This document shows, piece after piece, positions 13,128 to 26,178 of a DNA stretch of 64,000 nt; within the stretch, counting starts at the first letter, position 1; each line of letters opens with the position of its first letter. The stretch is from Nemophila menziesii (taxonomy: Eukaryota; Streptophyta; Magnoliopsida; Boraginales; Hydrophyllaceae), in assembly GCA_029959085.1 (NCBI GenBank), contig JARWIR010000014.1:9160001-9224000 (forward strand), written 5' to 3'. The notes beneath the pieces were generated by a model. That model ran no database searches. It saw only the letters and a list, made by a program, of their open reading frames with translations, and was not told where the DNA came from. Position numbers and translations under genes: made by a program.

Positions 13128-13540
13128 AATTGTAATATAGACCCATATATTTTGCAAAAGATGCACTATATGCTCCTATATTATGTAAAATAAGTTATAT
13201 TTTTACAAAAATGGTTTGCTAATTAATTCCTTATTTATCTAATGAATTTCGAGGTTTTTTTATCTAGTTGCTCAATTGATTTTGTCATGACTGGATAGTT
13301 GACAAAAGGGACAGAGCAAAGGTATTTTACCATAGGTCTGTATATTGTGCAAAAATGTAATCTATTTTCCTACGTTGTGCATGAATGTACTCCAAGTCTT
13401 CATATTATACAAAATTGCATTAGAGGTCCCTATAATATGTAAAAATGCACTCTAGATCCTTAAATTATACAGTATTACACTATAGGTACATTCATCAGAC
13501 AAAAGTTGCACTAAAGGTCCCTAATTTGAAGACACCAGAA
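13128..13540. repeat. Degenerate ~40-bp minisatellite in repeat copy 1
   Basis: Variants of a unit like GCACTATAGGTCCCTATATT followed by a short A-rich spacer recur several times. A ~130-bp non-repetitive stretch interrupts the array near 13200-13330. The same array occurs inverted at 20000-20450 in copy 2, so it predates the duplication. Similar 'tgcactataggtccc' sequences are common near ends of plant DNA transposons; that origin is only a guess here. Confidence 0.6.
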
Positions 13541-13655
13541 ATCTTTTATAATTTTAAAGTCTATTTGATATTTTAAACTATTTGTAAATTTAACGTATCT
13601 AGGTCACAATCAATTCTCTTTTCTTAGAGGTATTTTTGTATATATTTAAAAGTAA

Positions 13656-15535
13656 TGGAAAAATATAGGAGATATATATATATATGTATTGAATGTAGAT
13701 GATGACAAAATAATAAAAAGGGATTATCTAACAAGCAGATTCACGAGCAGACTATACAAGAACAATTGAAGTTTGCTTTGATTGCTCACTAACTTTGTGT
13801 TGGTAATAACTAAGGGTGAAATGGGTAATCCTCATTACTCAACATAGGATGTATCACATTCTAACACACTAATCTCTCATATAAGTAATTGAGATAACAA
13901 CAAGACCCCAAAAGTCTAAATTAAGATCTTAAGAAAATTCCCAAGGTATAAATTTAATAATGTATTAATCTACCCAAACAGATCCTACAAACCTACACTC
14001 CTCTCATAATGGTATATGGTAATGGATATAATAACACATTGATAGGTATTCCTATGGGTCAAAAAATGAATTAGGATAAAATATCAATAAGATCTTACAC
14101 CAAATCATTTAAGCTCATCTACCATTTGTAGCAAGAAGCCCCTTAGTTCAAAACAGTACCCAAACATACAAATCAGATCACCCCAAGTACCCCAATATAA
14201 AGGGAAGTTAGCTCATAGAAAATGAAACAGATAACAATTGTAAAACTAAATAGATGGATAAACTAAATATTTCATGTAGATCTACAACCTAACCTTGCTC
14301 AACCGATGTATGATTGCCTAGAAATTTAACTATCGATGAGAGAGACTATGATTTATTCTTTTCAAAGATAAGATAAAATACTTATAAAAAATATTATGCA
14401 AAGTGTATCCAATCAAGTATCAAGTATGATGTGTGTGTTACAAAATAGGCTAACAAATATAGTCTTCAAAACGATTGCTACACTTGATGAAGAATTCGTG
14501 TTGACTCGACCTAAATTAGATTGTTTTTCTTTCCTTGAAAAAGATGTCGTATCGTTTTATGGGAAAGCATGCTCAATGGTAGAACTAAATAAGACATACT
14601 TAAGAATCTCGTGCAACTAGATTTTTTTATGAGAATGAATCTATTCCAAAATTGCTTTGGCTTGTGAGTTCTTCTTCATTTCTCTACTAATCAACATTCA
14701 GTGTTTTATAGGCTTGGCTGGGGTTCGATATCCCTCCAATTATGATCCCATCATCAATAACAAGTATTTGATATATTAAAGGTCTAAACATGTACACGAA
14801 AACACATAAAATAACACAAAATATAATAATTGTTTTCTAAGACCCAAAAATATAAAAAAAAAAATATAAGGAGGCATAATGAGTGAGATATACTCAGAAA
14901 GATACCTAAAATGATACGTAAACACCGTAGTAATTTTGTTAGTATTAGCTGTTTTTTTGGGAAAAGTACTCTTTGCTAGAGTAGTAGTTAAATTCAACCA
15001 AAAAATAAATAAAAATACAAGTATTAGTTAAAGAAAATTGTTAATTTAGGGTTTATGCGGCCGCACTTGTAATCACGTAATTTATCAAATAAAAAAATGT
15101 TTTATGCTTTCACATACTTCGAATAACATTTACTTTGTTTACATTTTTTCTAATCACAATTAAATACTTTTTTGCTTTCACCTCCCTATCGCCAGAACAA
15201 TAGTTCTCCACAACGATCAATAATTTCGTATATGGAGGAGTAAGGAAATGAATAATTTCCTAACCTTCACACTGCAGTTGAATAAACACGACAAGGAACA
15301 AAGCTTGACTAGTAATAGAAGCTCTCCTCAGAATGGAACTGCAGTAATAATCGGGCTGGCAAGAAAAAGTACGCAGGTACTAAACAATCCTAGTGCACTA
15401 CCAGTGAAACATGGGAGTCCGAAACTTGGCAAGTGAAAAGGCTCTTAAACCAGAAATAATGTGGTGATTCTGGTACTCATTGACAAAGAGGAACCTAGAA
15501 CGTGTAAAGTTGTGGGAGTGGAAGAGGAGGCTTAT
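13656..15535 (+). repeat. Large degenerate repeat, copy 3 (partial)
   Basis: This segment runs in the copy 2 orientation, against copy 1, and abuts the end of copy 1 directly. It matches 23510-24302 and 48831-49500 and then 51040-51600. Recognisable points are the stretch at 14484-14600, which pairs with 48834-48930, and the ORF1 start region at 15240-15436. Its match ends about 15535. Confidence 0.7.
15240..15436 (+). pseudogene. LINE ORF1 N-terminal relic (copy 3)
   Basis: A frame of about 62 codons is the homologue of the N-terminal part of the ORF1 relics at 1514-1747 and 51340-51570. All three keep a segment like TQVLNNPxALxVKHG. The frame ends at a stop and the downstream DUF4283-like part is nearly absent. 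I do not regard it as a gene. Confidence 0.6.
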
Positions 15536-16754
15536 ATTTTATACTTAAATCATAGTTTATAAATACAAAATACTTGTCTAATACTACACTTTTTGGACTG
15601 ATACAATGATATTTAGTTATTTGTTAACATGTATTGGCGTATTTATATGAATGTCATAGTATTTGTGATTTATAGCATGTTTGATAGAAACTCTCATGCA
15701 ATGAGTAGTCCTCTTGTTGTTTTTGGAAAAATGAAATTTTGTTAGTTATCTATACCCCAAAAATTATACTATCTTTGGAAAATATATTTAGATTATGATG
15801 TCTTATGTTTAGTAATGTAACTATTTACTATTCATCTTTTGTTGTACCTCGTGCTTACTATACCAAAGGTTTTGATCGGTGACAAAGAACCTATATAATT
15901 AAGCAATTTATGGAATTATGTAGGGTTGGGTTATACACTTAAAAATATATTCAAGGGAAATAAAGTTAGCCCGTACGAACCATACCCTTAACAAGTGATT
16001 GCTGAAGAGTAATGGTACTTAGTCATTTAGAGTGTACTATAATTAGAAAGGCTTTTGTTGGAGGGCCAGGGGGTTCGCGGTACCTAACCATATATTATAG
16101 AAAATAACATATGTTTAACATTAAAAAAAATTATTCAAAGCCTAAAAAGAGTATTTTAAAGATTAGCGGAAGTGGAGATTTGGAAATATAAGAGAACCAA
16201 ATACAAGTTAATATCTAAAGAAAAAGTGGAAAACAAGCATGCACCATTTTGACTTCGTGATTAGCTTCCCGAGCGGATCTTGATGACGTAAGGGATGTTA
16301 TAAGAATTCTAGGTGCTTTGGCAATAATAGAAGTAAATTGACCTTATATAGTATGGTTCCGAGGAGAAACGCTCATGTAATATTTTCTACTGATATCAGG
16401 GTCTGATATAATCATTATATCTTAAGTCATTAGAAAAAACAAACAAGGTAAATTAACCGAAACACTTCTTTATCTATACATGTTTTGATATAGTCTCAAA
16501 AAATAAGGGTTTATTAGTTAAAACATGTATAGTTAAGGGTCATTTGTGTAAAATATAATTACTTTGGAAGAATTTGATGATTAAGATAAAATTATCGATC
16601 TTTACATAGCCCTACTATAACTAATTAATTGAGGTTATAAATATAATTTTTTTCATACTTTACTTTATTGTATATATGTTACTAATAATTAAAAAACCCT
16701 TATATGATTTGTTTTTAAAAACTATTAACATGTATGAAGATGTAATTTGGATAA

Positions 16755-16756
<2 letters not shown>
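15536..16756. other. Unclassified AT-rich sequence
   Basis: There is no reading frame above 60 codons and no terminal structure. The only pattern I noticed is a small imperfect inverted repeat around 16475-16535 built on ATACATGTTTT/AAAACATGTAT. Confidence 0.4.

Positions 16757-16812
<56 letters not shown>
16757..16812. repeat. (TA)n microsatellite
   Basis: A pure run of about 28 TA dinucleotides in non-coding AT-rich sequence. Confidence 0.95.
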
Positions 16813-16815
<3 letters not shown>

Positions 16816-17329
16816 TTATTAGTTATTTATATTATCTAGTGGAAGCTTCAAGGACCTCAATAGTCCCAATCATGAAGGACTATTTGATGGTATAAAGACT
16901 TATACTCCGTGTATAATTCGGGAGAAGATATGGCGTGTAGTAAAGACAATGCCTAAAATGCAGTAGTTTGAACCGATTCTACTCCAAGATCACTTCAAGA
17001 ACCAGGGTTTTTTCTTAATATAGATCAGATTGGACTATACTTTTCTCTAGTAAGATGAAGAGGTAACTATCTATCCATTATGTATTCCATCCATATGAAA
17101 TCATGTTTATTTATATAACGAAATGTATATTATCTACTCTATGTAGTTGTGATAACTACAGCTTCCACTTGTTGGAGAATTTAGCAAGAGAAAAGTTGAT
17201 AATGAGAATCTGATTGCATGATGGCGTCCAACTACTATTATTTCAATCTACCCTCTTATGCATGGATCTTAGGAGTATGTCCTAGTTGCTCCTAGGTGTG
17301 ATATAAATTCAACACTAAAGAAGAAGAGA

Positions 17330-18260
17330 AAGTAGCGGGAGGTGTATGGGTATTCCAAGTAATAAATAAAGAATATGGATTATCGTCAAATTTCTAGATT
17401 AGACTTAAATGTTTAATTAGAAAGTAGAACTATTTGCAATATAAATAAAAGTGGATGTTTGTTTTGTTTTTGATTTAATAACTACTATCTCAAGAATATT
17501 GAGTAAACTAAATTAAAATAGAAATTAAACTAAGAAAATTACGCAAATATGAGAGATATACTTGAGTCTTGCTAAAGAATCACCAACGTTAACAATCCAA
17601 TGAATTCGTTTAAGGGTAAAGTCGTTATCTTAATATTAGTCGGTACTCTAATATCTTCCTAACTTTCGGTGACTATAAGCTACATTCGAATGATTAACAT
17701 TTTACCCAATTGGATAGTTATTGTTGGTACACCAGAATATTCAATATAAAATAGGCAACTCAATTTAAATTAAGTAATCCCGAATTCGAAGAAACATTAA
17801 ATTAGAAATTTGGGTTTTCCCGTATCACAGTTCTCAAGTATTTAAGTTTTAGCTCATAATCAAATAAAGAAAATAAATAAAACTAATAAAAGACATAATT
17901 CATAAAACATAAAAATTGTCTAAAAAGAACCTAATTGCAATGACTTGAGTTGTTGTTGAAGAAGAAAGACTTCTACAAATTCTACTCCTTTGCTTCCAAG
18001 CGTATGACTTATTTCCTCTCTAAAATTTGAGTAATAATATGAAGTGTGTTAAATTAAGAGGTCTAATAAAACTTATATATAGGAATAAAAACATATTTGG
18101 TCCCTTAAGAGTATGACTTATTCCTTCTCTAAAAATGAGTAATATATGAAGTGTACTCAACTAAGAGGTCTAATAAGCCTTATATAGAGATTAAAAATGG
18201 ATTAGGCCTATCTTGGGCTTATTTTATTTATTAAGGGCCTAATCCATTATAATAAATTTG
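17330..18260. repeat. LTR-like fragment with internal tandem duplication
   Basis: The wording of this stretch (long A-rich part, then a TATA-like segment, then 'tattaagggcctaatcc') resembles the LTRs of the Athila-like elements elsewhere in the window, but I could not fix its ends. Inside it, 18001-18092 and 18110-18200 are diverged tandem copies of ~92 bp, each ending in a TATA-like box (TTATATATA, TTATATAGA). It may be a decayed LTR of a related family with a duplicated promoter. Confidence 0.35.
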
Positions 18261-18472
18261 CACTGTTGTATACCACTTTAGTAGAAAGGTAGTTTTGTTT
18301 GCATCGTAAATCCAAATCCATTTAAACCACTTCTCAGGTCTCACTAACTCAGAGGCCCATCTTTTTCATTTGAACCACTAAGTCTAACTCTTCACCATTT
18401 GGGCTCGGGAAGGGCTACAAGTGACAACTTTCCAATTCTAGGTCTCTTCTACCTTCACTAAATTGAGTTTTA

Positions 18473-19135
18473 AGCTTCTTAATATACTTTAGTGCGCTCA
18501 CTAAAGTATTCATCTCCTTAAAAATCCCTAACCACTTCTCTATCTCAATCTAATTATCTTTATCATATGTAGAATTAAAATAAAGGTGAGTACTTGGTTC
18601 AAAATTCTTACCACATAAAGCATAAAGTGGATCCAATTCCAAATAGGTCATACGATCTTTTATCATGAGTCTATCTGTTAATGTCACCTAAATAAAAATG
18701 GAATGTTTAGGAGTGACTCAAGAAACCCAAAAATATTCTCCCAAGGCCTCACATAATAGCAAAGGCGGAACAAATTATAAGGTTTCTTATATAAAGCATA
18801 AAAATTCTCACTAGATACCTCGTGAATAATTGAAAAATATCTGCCGAGGAGAACCACCAAACCGAAATACATTTTCTACCTTCCACTTCAAGTAGCCCTC
18901 TAATCTCCACCTTTAACTTCCAAATGTCCTTCAATAACGGAGAATCCATCATTCTCGACTTGCACTCCCAAAAGTTTGAATTATAAAGATATTCCAAATG
19001 GATCCATTTGATCCAAAGGGAATCCTTTTTCGCAACAGTCTTCCAAAGCATCTTAATTAACAAAGCTTTTTTACAAGCACTCAACTCTTTCAATTCAATA
19101 CCATCCCCCTCTTATGGAATAACAATTTTACTCCA
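18473..19135 (-). pseudogene. LINE 3' fragment (reverse-transcriptase C-terminal/zf-RVT region)
   Basis: On the minus strand a 114-codon frame (19093-18749) has the segment KMLWKTVAKKDSLWIKWIH. This is the conserved stretch between the reverse-transcriptase fingers and the zf-RVT domain of plant LINEs and related reverse transcriptases. Downstream the similarity decays and ends near the repeat shared with the window start. No catalytic motif is present, so it is a 5'-truncated, dead LINE copy. Confidence 0.7.
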
Positions 19136-19159
19136 TTTAATGTTCCTTATTAAGCTTCC

Positions 19160-19445
19160 TCAAATTAAACTTCAAAGTCTGTAATTATTTTAAATAAAAG
19201 GTTTAAGGTTTAATTTTTTAGGTTTAAAATTTAAGGTTCAAGGTTAAGGTGTGGTTATGGTTATGGTTAACGTTAAGTTTAACTTTTAACTTTAGGTTAA
19301 GGTTAAATCAATGATGAAAATGAAGGTGAAGGTTAAGGTTTAAAGTTTAAGGGTTAATGGGTAAAGTTAAAGTTAAGGTAAAAGTGAAGATTAAGGTTTA
19401 AGATAGAGGCTCGAGGTTTAAGGTGTGTGGTTTAAGGTTAAAGTA
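19160..19445. repeat. Degenerate TTAAGG/GGTTAAGGTTTA array
   Basis: About 280 bp are made of variants of AAGGTTAAGGTTTA with point changes and occasional GGTTATGG. The pattern resembles the plant telomere repeat TTTAGGG read with one substitution, but no exact TTTAGGG array is visible. It is a low-complexity minisatellite. Confidence 0.75.
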
Positions 19446-19447
19446 AT

Positions 19448-19700
19448 CACTAAAAGAAATGCGTCTTTTAGCAGCGAAAAATTTCGCCTCCTAAGGTCTC
19501 AAATTTGGCGCTAATTATAATTAGAGGCAACTCGTTCGCGTTAATTGATCACTGTAATAAGTTTGTTTCTATAAACACATGTAGCGGCATATTATCTATT
19601 GAGATTTGCTTTTGCAGTGACACTAATTATGGCTCGAATATCTCCATTAAAGATTTAAATTAGGTGAAAAACAAAAAACAATAGCGGGAACACATTTCGT
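19448..19700 (+). mobile_element. Probable CACTA-type transposon terminus
   Basis: The sequence CACTAAAAGAAATGCG starts here and is followed by CTTTTAGCAGCGAAAA, which resembles CACTA-superfamily terminal and subterminal repeats. AAT at 19445-19447 could be one half of a 3-bp duplication. I did not find the matching other end, so the element may be truncated. No transposase is visible. Confidence 0.45.
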
Positions 19701-19999
19701 TTCTATAGATGGTTGTCGGTAAAATTAAGAAAAAAATTATAAAATTAATAATATTTAAAAATTCAATTGTGTTTCTGACTTTATTTAAATAAACAAATGA
19801 TGAACAAATCAAATCAAAGAATATTTTTGGTTATTGTGTTTTTCTTGCCGATATGTGTAACTACAAGTTCCGAATTTCCCTTTACTTTTAATTATATACA
19901 AAAATATCCTTAATAAAAGAGAATTTATCATGATAGACAAATACTTTACAACATCACATAGACTTCAAAATTATATAAGAATTCGGATATCTTCAAATT

Positions 20000-20450
20000 A
20001 GGGAACTTTAGTGCAACATTTGTCTAATGGATGTACCTATAGTGCAATATTGAATAGTCTCATGATCTAGAGTGCATTCTTACAAATTATAGGGAACTCT
20101 AGTGCAATTTTGTATAATATGAAGACTTGGAGTACATTTACGCACAACATAGGGATATAGAGAATAATTTTGCACAATATACAAACCTAGTGTATTATTT
20201 ATGTTTATTATAGGGACCGATAATTCAATTTTTGCATAATATAGAGACTTATGGTAAAATACCTTTGCTCTGTCCTTTTTGTCAACTATACAACAATGAG
20301 GAGATCAATTAAACACCTAGATAAAAAACTTGGAAATTCATTAGATAAGTATGGAATTAATTAGCAAACTATTTTTGTAAAAAAATAACTTATTTTGCAT
20401 AATATAGGAGCATAAGTGCATGTTTTGCAAAATATAGGGGTCTATAGTGC
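20000..20450. repeat. Degenerate ~40-bp minisatellite in repeat copy 2
   Basis: This is the inverted counterpart of 13128-13540, with the same unit and the same non-repeated centre (about 20270-20390). Units here read as TAGTGCAATTTTGTATAATA-like variants. Confidence 0.6.
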
Positions 20451-23400
20451 AATTAACTCAAAAAAAACTATTTAATGTATGAATAATTGTTTACCTTAAC
20501 CAAACCAAACAGTATATCATATGATAGTGTTCTTTTATGAGCCTTATCTACCATAATCACACTGAATCAAAACATAACAACAGTTAGTTTCAGGCATTAT
20601 TTATTATATTTTATAATAAATATTTTTTAAATACCTCATTACAAATTTTTAATAATACCTCATTACCCATTTTCACTCATATTTCCTGTTAAACACGAGC
20701 AGCTACACTTATGCATGCAACTCTACAATGCTGGGTACAACCAATCTACAAAAGGTATAACCAAACCAATTTTGTAATAATCATTCATACTTTTTATTAC
20801 GCTTTGTATACCCCGCCTTGTGATGATCTTGATGTATCTTGAATTGTTTTTCCAGAACATGTCTCTCCAACAATTAAAAAAACCTATAATAACCTATAAT
20901 AATACATAGAAATTAAAATCATATATCTACATATCTATTAAATTCTACTAGAAACAAAGAACTTTAATCTAACCTGGTGATGATTAATAGCTTGGAGCAA
21001 CTCATCCTTATCATCCTTGTACTGATACATAAGTAGTTTTTTTCTATTTTTCTGCAAACCAAAAATATCACCAATTAATTTTATATAAAATTAATATTAT
21101 ATTAATTATTTTCATGTAAAATCATATACAAAACAAACCTAGAATTTTTCAAAAATTAAAAGGTAGCATATTTGCCTGGTCAGTCACCCATTGATAATGT
21201 TTCTTGAAACTGCACAGAGATGTAAAAATATTTAAATGAAATTTATAGTTAAAAACTTAATTTTTATGCATATAAGTTCACGTACTTTTTTTTCTTGTTT
21301 GGTCTCAATAGTTTCATAAAAAAGTATGTCTTAAGTATTCTTTTAGTGGCATTTTAACTAAAGACATTAAAATAGATCATATACTTTATATACTTAAAGT
21401 ATATAAAGAAGAGAATATCATGAAACAAACCTCTTCAAAACTCTCAAGATAAGAATTGTCTACCATTTTTATATGATCGGTGCAATAACATATATAGGTA
21501 ATTAATAGAACATATCAGACCAATAAATGAATGAAGCTAATTAATTACTTTTTTAGGATCTCAGAGAAGGCGAAGATGTTGATAAAGTTGTAAATAAATT
21601 CTCAATATAGTACTTAAGGGTAGATAATTGATACACTGGACCAGATATGGCTACAAGTTTCAATAATATCTCCAACTATACAACACTTGCCTGATAGTGA
21701 AAGAATAGGGACTAAAATATTCTATTTACAAGATAAGGGACTAGATTGTTGAAAGATCAAATATAAAGGACATTATTTACCTTACTACTTTGGTTTATAG
21801 TAAATCTAGAAGCATGAGAAACAAGCAAGAAAACAGATCTAAACTAATACATCTTCTTATGCCTAAAAAGGAACAAATCTTCTTAATTGTTCTCCCAAAT
21901 CTAAGATGCACGTCTATTTAATAACTTAATTAGATATATATAACACACTAATTACCCTTTTTAGGTAAATCTTCAACCGAGTTGGTGTTATTCTTGTATA
22001 ATAAGTTGTAATTATTTTACAGGAATATTAGTTTACAAATCTACTTTCAATTAACTAATTAGGTTTATGAATTCACCTGCTCATAACAATGGAAGTAAAT
22101 TTTGTTAGAGGATGTTGTTATCTTATTAGCAAAGTTTTTGGTCTTATGGGTCCCTTTTAATGGCGCAAGTCAACCCAAAAACTTTCTAAAGGTTTAAGGA
22201 TTGGTTTTAGCCAAGGAAGAGGAAAATTGAATACATCTATCATTTTAGATCCAAATCACGAACCGTCAACTTTTACACCCTCTTAAATTTAATTTCTACC
22301 ATCAAATTCAAGAGCTTGTCCATAATACTAACCAATTACGCATGGTGACTCTAATAAGTAATACAAGAAATCCCTCAATTAAGTACAAAATACTCCTAAA
22401 AATATCTCGTAATACGGTTGTTGTATCCTGAAAAGAAGATATCATTTTGCAAACCATAAAGTTGATTAATCACCTTTGTGATAGATACGATAGGAACTTC
22501 GCTTATAACCACCACGTTGTCGATGCTTTCATGTAATTTATTATAATAGTCAGTTACGATTTGATATAGGAAGTAAATATATCAGTCGTGAAGTTCAACT
22601 GTTGTATCTCTATAAACCAACTAAAGAAGGTTTCCATGTCGCCTCTATTATGCCTTATTTTCTTTCAAAATCACTTTCTTTGATATTTGTGTCCTTTTAG
22701 GTCATATAAATTGTTGTTTTTCATTCTATTCGGGTCTGGGATGTCGCATTTGTTGCTTTTCACATGTTGAAATATTTTATTCTTCTCGAATTTGTTTCAA
22801 TTTCTCAGACACTTGATTAGTGGTATATTTAGATGATTATATAGGGTGACTTTGGTAATGATTATGGATAATATATGGTGTATATTAATGTATGTAGTAG
22901 TTTTCTAGAGTAGGATGGTAATTTTTTATGGACGGAAGTTATTTTATGGTGGTAAAATTATGTGGTTCGTGGTAAGGTTTAGAGTTCATGTTGTAAAGTT
23001 GAAGGACAAAAAAAGAGAGATCATCAAAATCAATTAATAAATTTTCAGATTTCTAGGTCATGTCACGGTATGATGCTTAATGTACAACTGTTTTTCTATA
23101 AAATTTGTCAATGCTAACTTTGAAAATCAATTGTATCGTGATATTGCTACAGATTTGCCACAGTTAGAAAGAAACTTCACAAAAGCGTATTGATGCAGAC
23201 TGGAAAACTTCAAACTGATACTTTTTATGCAACAAGTCTCATCCAAATTAATGGTTGTACCAAGTTATGAATAAGAAAATTAGTCTCCAGCAACATAGCC
23301 ACAAGCATGTCACGACATGACGGTGCATATTTTTATACACGATATAGGATATAAAAGTAAACATCACCAAAAAGGAGTTTTAATGACATATGTAAGTACA

Positions 23401-24302
23401 CGCGTCACAAGTAATAGAACTAGGCAAGTTAAAGTATCGATCCATATTAACTATGACTGTTATTTCTCGTGGTTTTGTAATTAAGGTGGTAAATGATTTC
23501 ATAAAACAAATATGAAAATATATAGGAGATTATCTACATACTAAGTTCAGACAAGAACAATTGAAGTTTGCTTGGATTTCTCACTTACTTCTTACCTTGT
23601 GTGGGTAATAACGAAGGGTGAAATAGTAATCCTCAATGGTCAACATAGGATGTCTAACATTCTAACACACTAATCTCACATATAAGTGATTAAGATAACA
23701 ACAAAAACCCAAAAGGCTATATTAAGATCCTAAGGGTTGTCAATAACAAAGGAATATTATATCACCTATTAGGAAAATTCCCAAGGTACAAATTTCTTAA
23801 TGTATTAATCTACCAAAACAGATCCTTCAAATATACACTCCTCTCATAATGGTAGGTATCTATGGATATAACAACACAATAATAGGCATTCCTATGGGTC
23901 AAAAAATGAATTAGGTTAAACTATCAATAAAATCTTAAACCAAATAATTTAAGCTCCACTACCATTTGTAGAAAGAAGCCCCTAGCTCACAACCATACAA
24001 AACATGCTAATCTTATCACCCCAAGTACCTCAAGATAAATGGGAGTTAGCTCATAACAAATGAAATAGATAAAAATTGTAAAACTAAATATATTGATAAA
24101 TAAAATGTTGTATATAGATCTACAACCAAAGTTTACTCAACCAAGGTTCGATTGCGAAGAAATGTAACTATGGATGAGAGAGACTGGGATTTATTCTTTT
24201 CCACGATAAGATAAAATGCTCAAATATGATGTGTGTGTTCAAAAATAGGCTAAAAATTATAGTCTTCAAAACAATCTCTACACTTGATGCAGAATTTATG
24301 TT

Positions 24303-25774
24303 TGGTGTAGCCTAAGGTGTGATAAAATAATGATATAAATAAATGCAAATAAACACTCTAAGCTGAGCACGGTTCTGCAAGTATACAGATCGTATGCAAG
24401 TTTTAATGAATAAGTAGAATTCGTTCCTCAGGGACTACGAAGGTTAAGAAGAACTTATGCAAATATGAGAGTTAGAATAATAATATGCAAGGGTAAAGAA
24501 GAGAAAGATAGATTTCTATTTGATTTTTAATAAAGGAAAATAAAACTACTAAACGAAAGACAGAAAATAAATAAAATAAAAGAAGATAGTATGAAAGTTT
24601 AGCTTGAGTAATTAGCAAGTAATCCTCACTAGTTTTGCCGTTCTAAACATGTAAGGTATGAACCATGTAGTATTTCAATAGTTTTGTTTCAATTGCGCTA
24701 GGTAGTTTCAAATAGGGTTTACATGTATCAATAAGAACCTAAGCAAACTGTTCCTGCAATTGATTAAATAGCAATACACTAAACAATTGACTATCTAGTT
24801 AGGCTGAATTGTCAGATCAAACCTTATTCTAGACATTATGTGCTAATCATGTAGTCAGATATACCGGTTATCTAACTACTATGATGGTAATCCTATACGT
24901 TTGCAACCGTAAAAAACACAGAATATAAATCCAACACATAAACAGAGAAATCAAAACATAAATTCAATCAAATTAGATAGATGTCAACCAAAACTAGGGT
25001 TCATACATATATGCTAAAACTCAAGCTAAATTTATTTAACTCATACTAAGAAAAGAAGAGAAAAGAATTACAGAATTGAAGGTTGAAGAAGACATGATTG
25101 ATGTACAGCTCCTTCAAGACTTCTCTTCTTGTGTTATAGCTTCTTCCTGACCTTAAGGTTTGGCCAAGGATGATTTTCTAATGTTAAGAGGTTGTATTTA
25201 TAGTCTATAGGTTGACCTAATTCGTTTTCTTGAAGGAAAAGGTAAATATTGGACTCCTAGCCCAACTCAAATTCGTAGCCCAAAAACGTGGAATCAGCCC
25301 CGTTTTTGTTTTGGTCCTAGCAGCTTCAATACTCATCCGTTTGACGCGTATGAGTAGTCGAAATTCATCGTCTCAAAAAGATAATTAACTTTGCTCTTGA
25401 CCGTTTCTCCATATTCCTCACCGGTTTTGAGATATAAGCTGATTTGTGGTCGTAGGTGCAGAAATTCAGATTTATGGCAGCTTTTCCTTTTCCATGTTTT
25501 TAGCTTTTACTTCCTTATCTTTAAATCCCATGTTTATCTTCTTTCCTTTAGCTCTTGGAAACAACTTGGACTCTAATTAATTACCATATATCTCTAAAGC
25601 TTCACAATATATAAATAATTAAACCCAATATGCTCTAAAAATAATAAATAATTAATTCAAGACACAAAATAGAAAAGTGTACTAAATCATGTGAAAATCG
25701 ACTTATTAACTATTAAATACAACTAAAATGATTTCTCCAAGATTGATTAAATCATCACTAATAGGGAGACATCA
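24303..25774 (-). repeat. Element 1 3' LTR
   Basis: This intact 1472-bp LTR matches 43137-44145 plus 48440-48825. It contains TATAAATA on the minus strand at 25195-25202 as likely promoter. A plus-strand (antisense) frame of 61 codons at 25391-25576 recurs in related LTRs. Confidence 0.93.
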
Positions 25775-26178
25775 AGACCCCCAACTCAAAGTTGTATCGT
25801 CCCGATACAATAGAAATAAAGAATAGTAGGGAAGTCAAGAAGAAGAAGTAGGAGGAGAATAAGAACAGAACATAATAAATGATCATAGAGCAAAGTATCT
25901 AAAAAGTCTCATGTAGTAATTCTCAAGAAATAATGCACAAGTATGCTCAATATACACATAATCAACAATCCATGAATTCAAGTCAAGATTAATTTCGCAA
26001 TGCCAGAAGGAGGGGTTGATAACTTAGTTCATACTAATGGCTATAGGTTGTTCATAGGTCCTAATACAACATTCAATGGTCCACTTACCTACTACCTAAT
26101 AGCTCAATTGTTTCTCAATTGGTTATAACTTGGTTTAGGGATGGTGTGGTATATTAGGATAAATGAAAAGTGGGCTTT

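Larger units (their letters stand above)
1240..13656 (-). repeat. Large degenerate repeat, copy 1 (split by copia element)
   Basis: Apart from the copia insertion at 6436-12787, this ~6 kb stretch is the reverse complement, visibly diverged, of copy 2 (19880-24302, 48831-49505, 51032-51857). Markers that pair include the segment around 2640-2720 with 48834-48930 and the stretch around 13600-13656 with 19880-19930. The low-coordinate end carries the LINE ORF1 relic. The rest has no long reading frame; small ORFs such as 2217-2450 recur in other copies only because the DNA is repeated. What the full unit is remains unknown: possibly a LINE with a long 5' region, or a composite. Confidence 0.7.
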
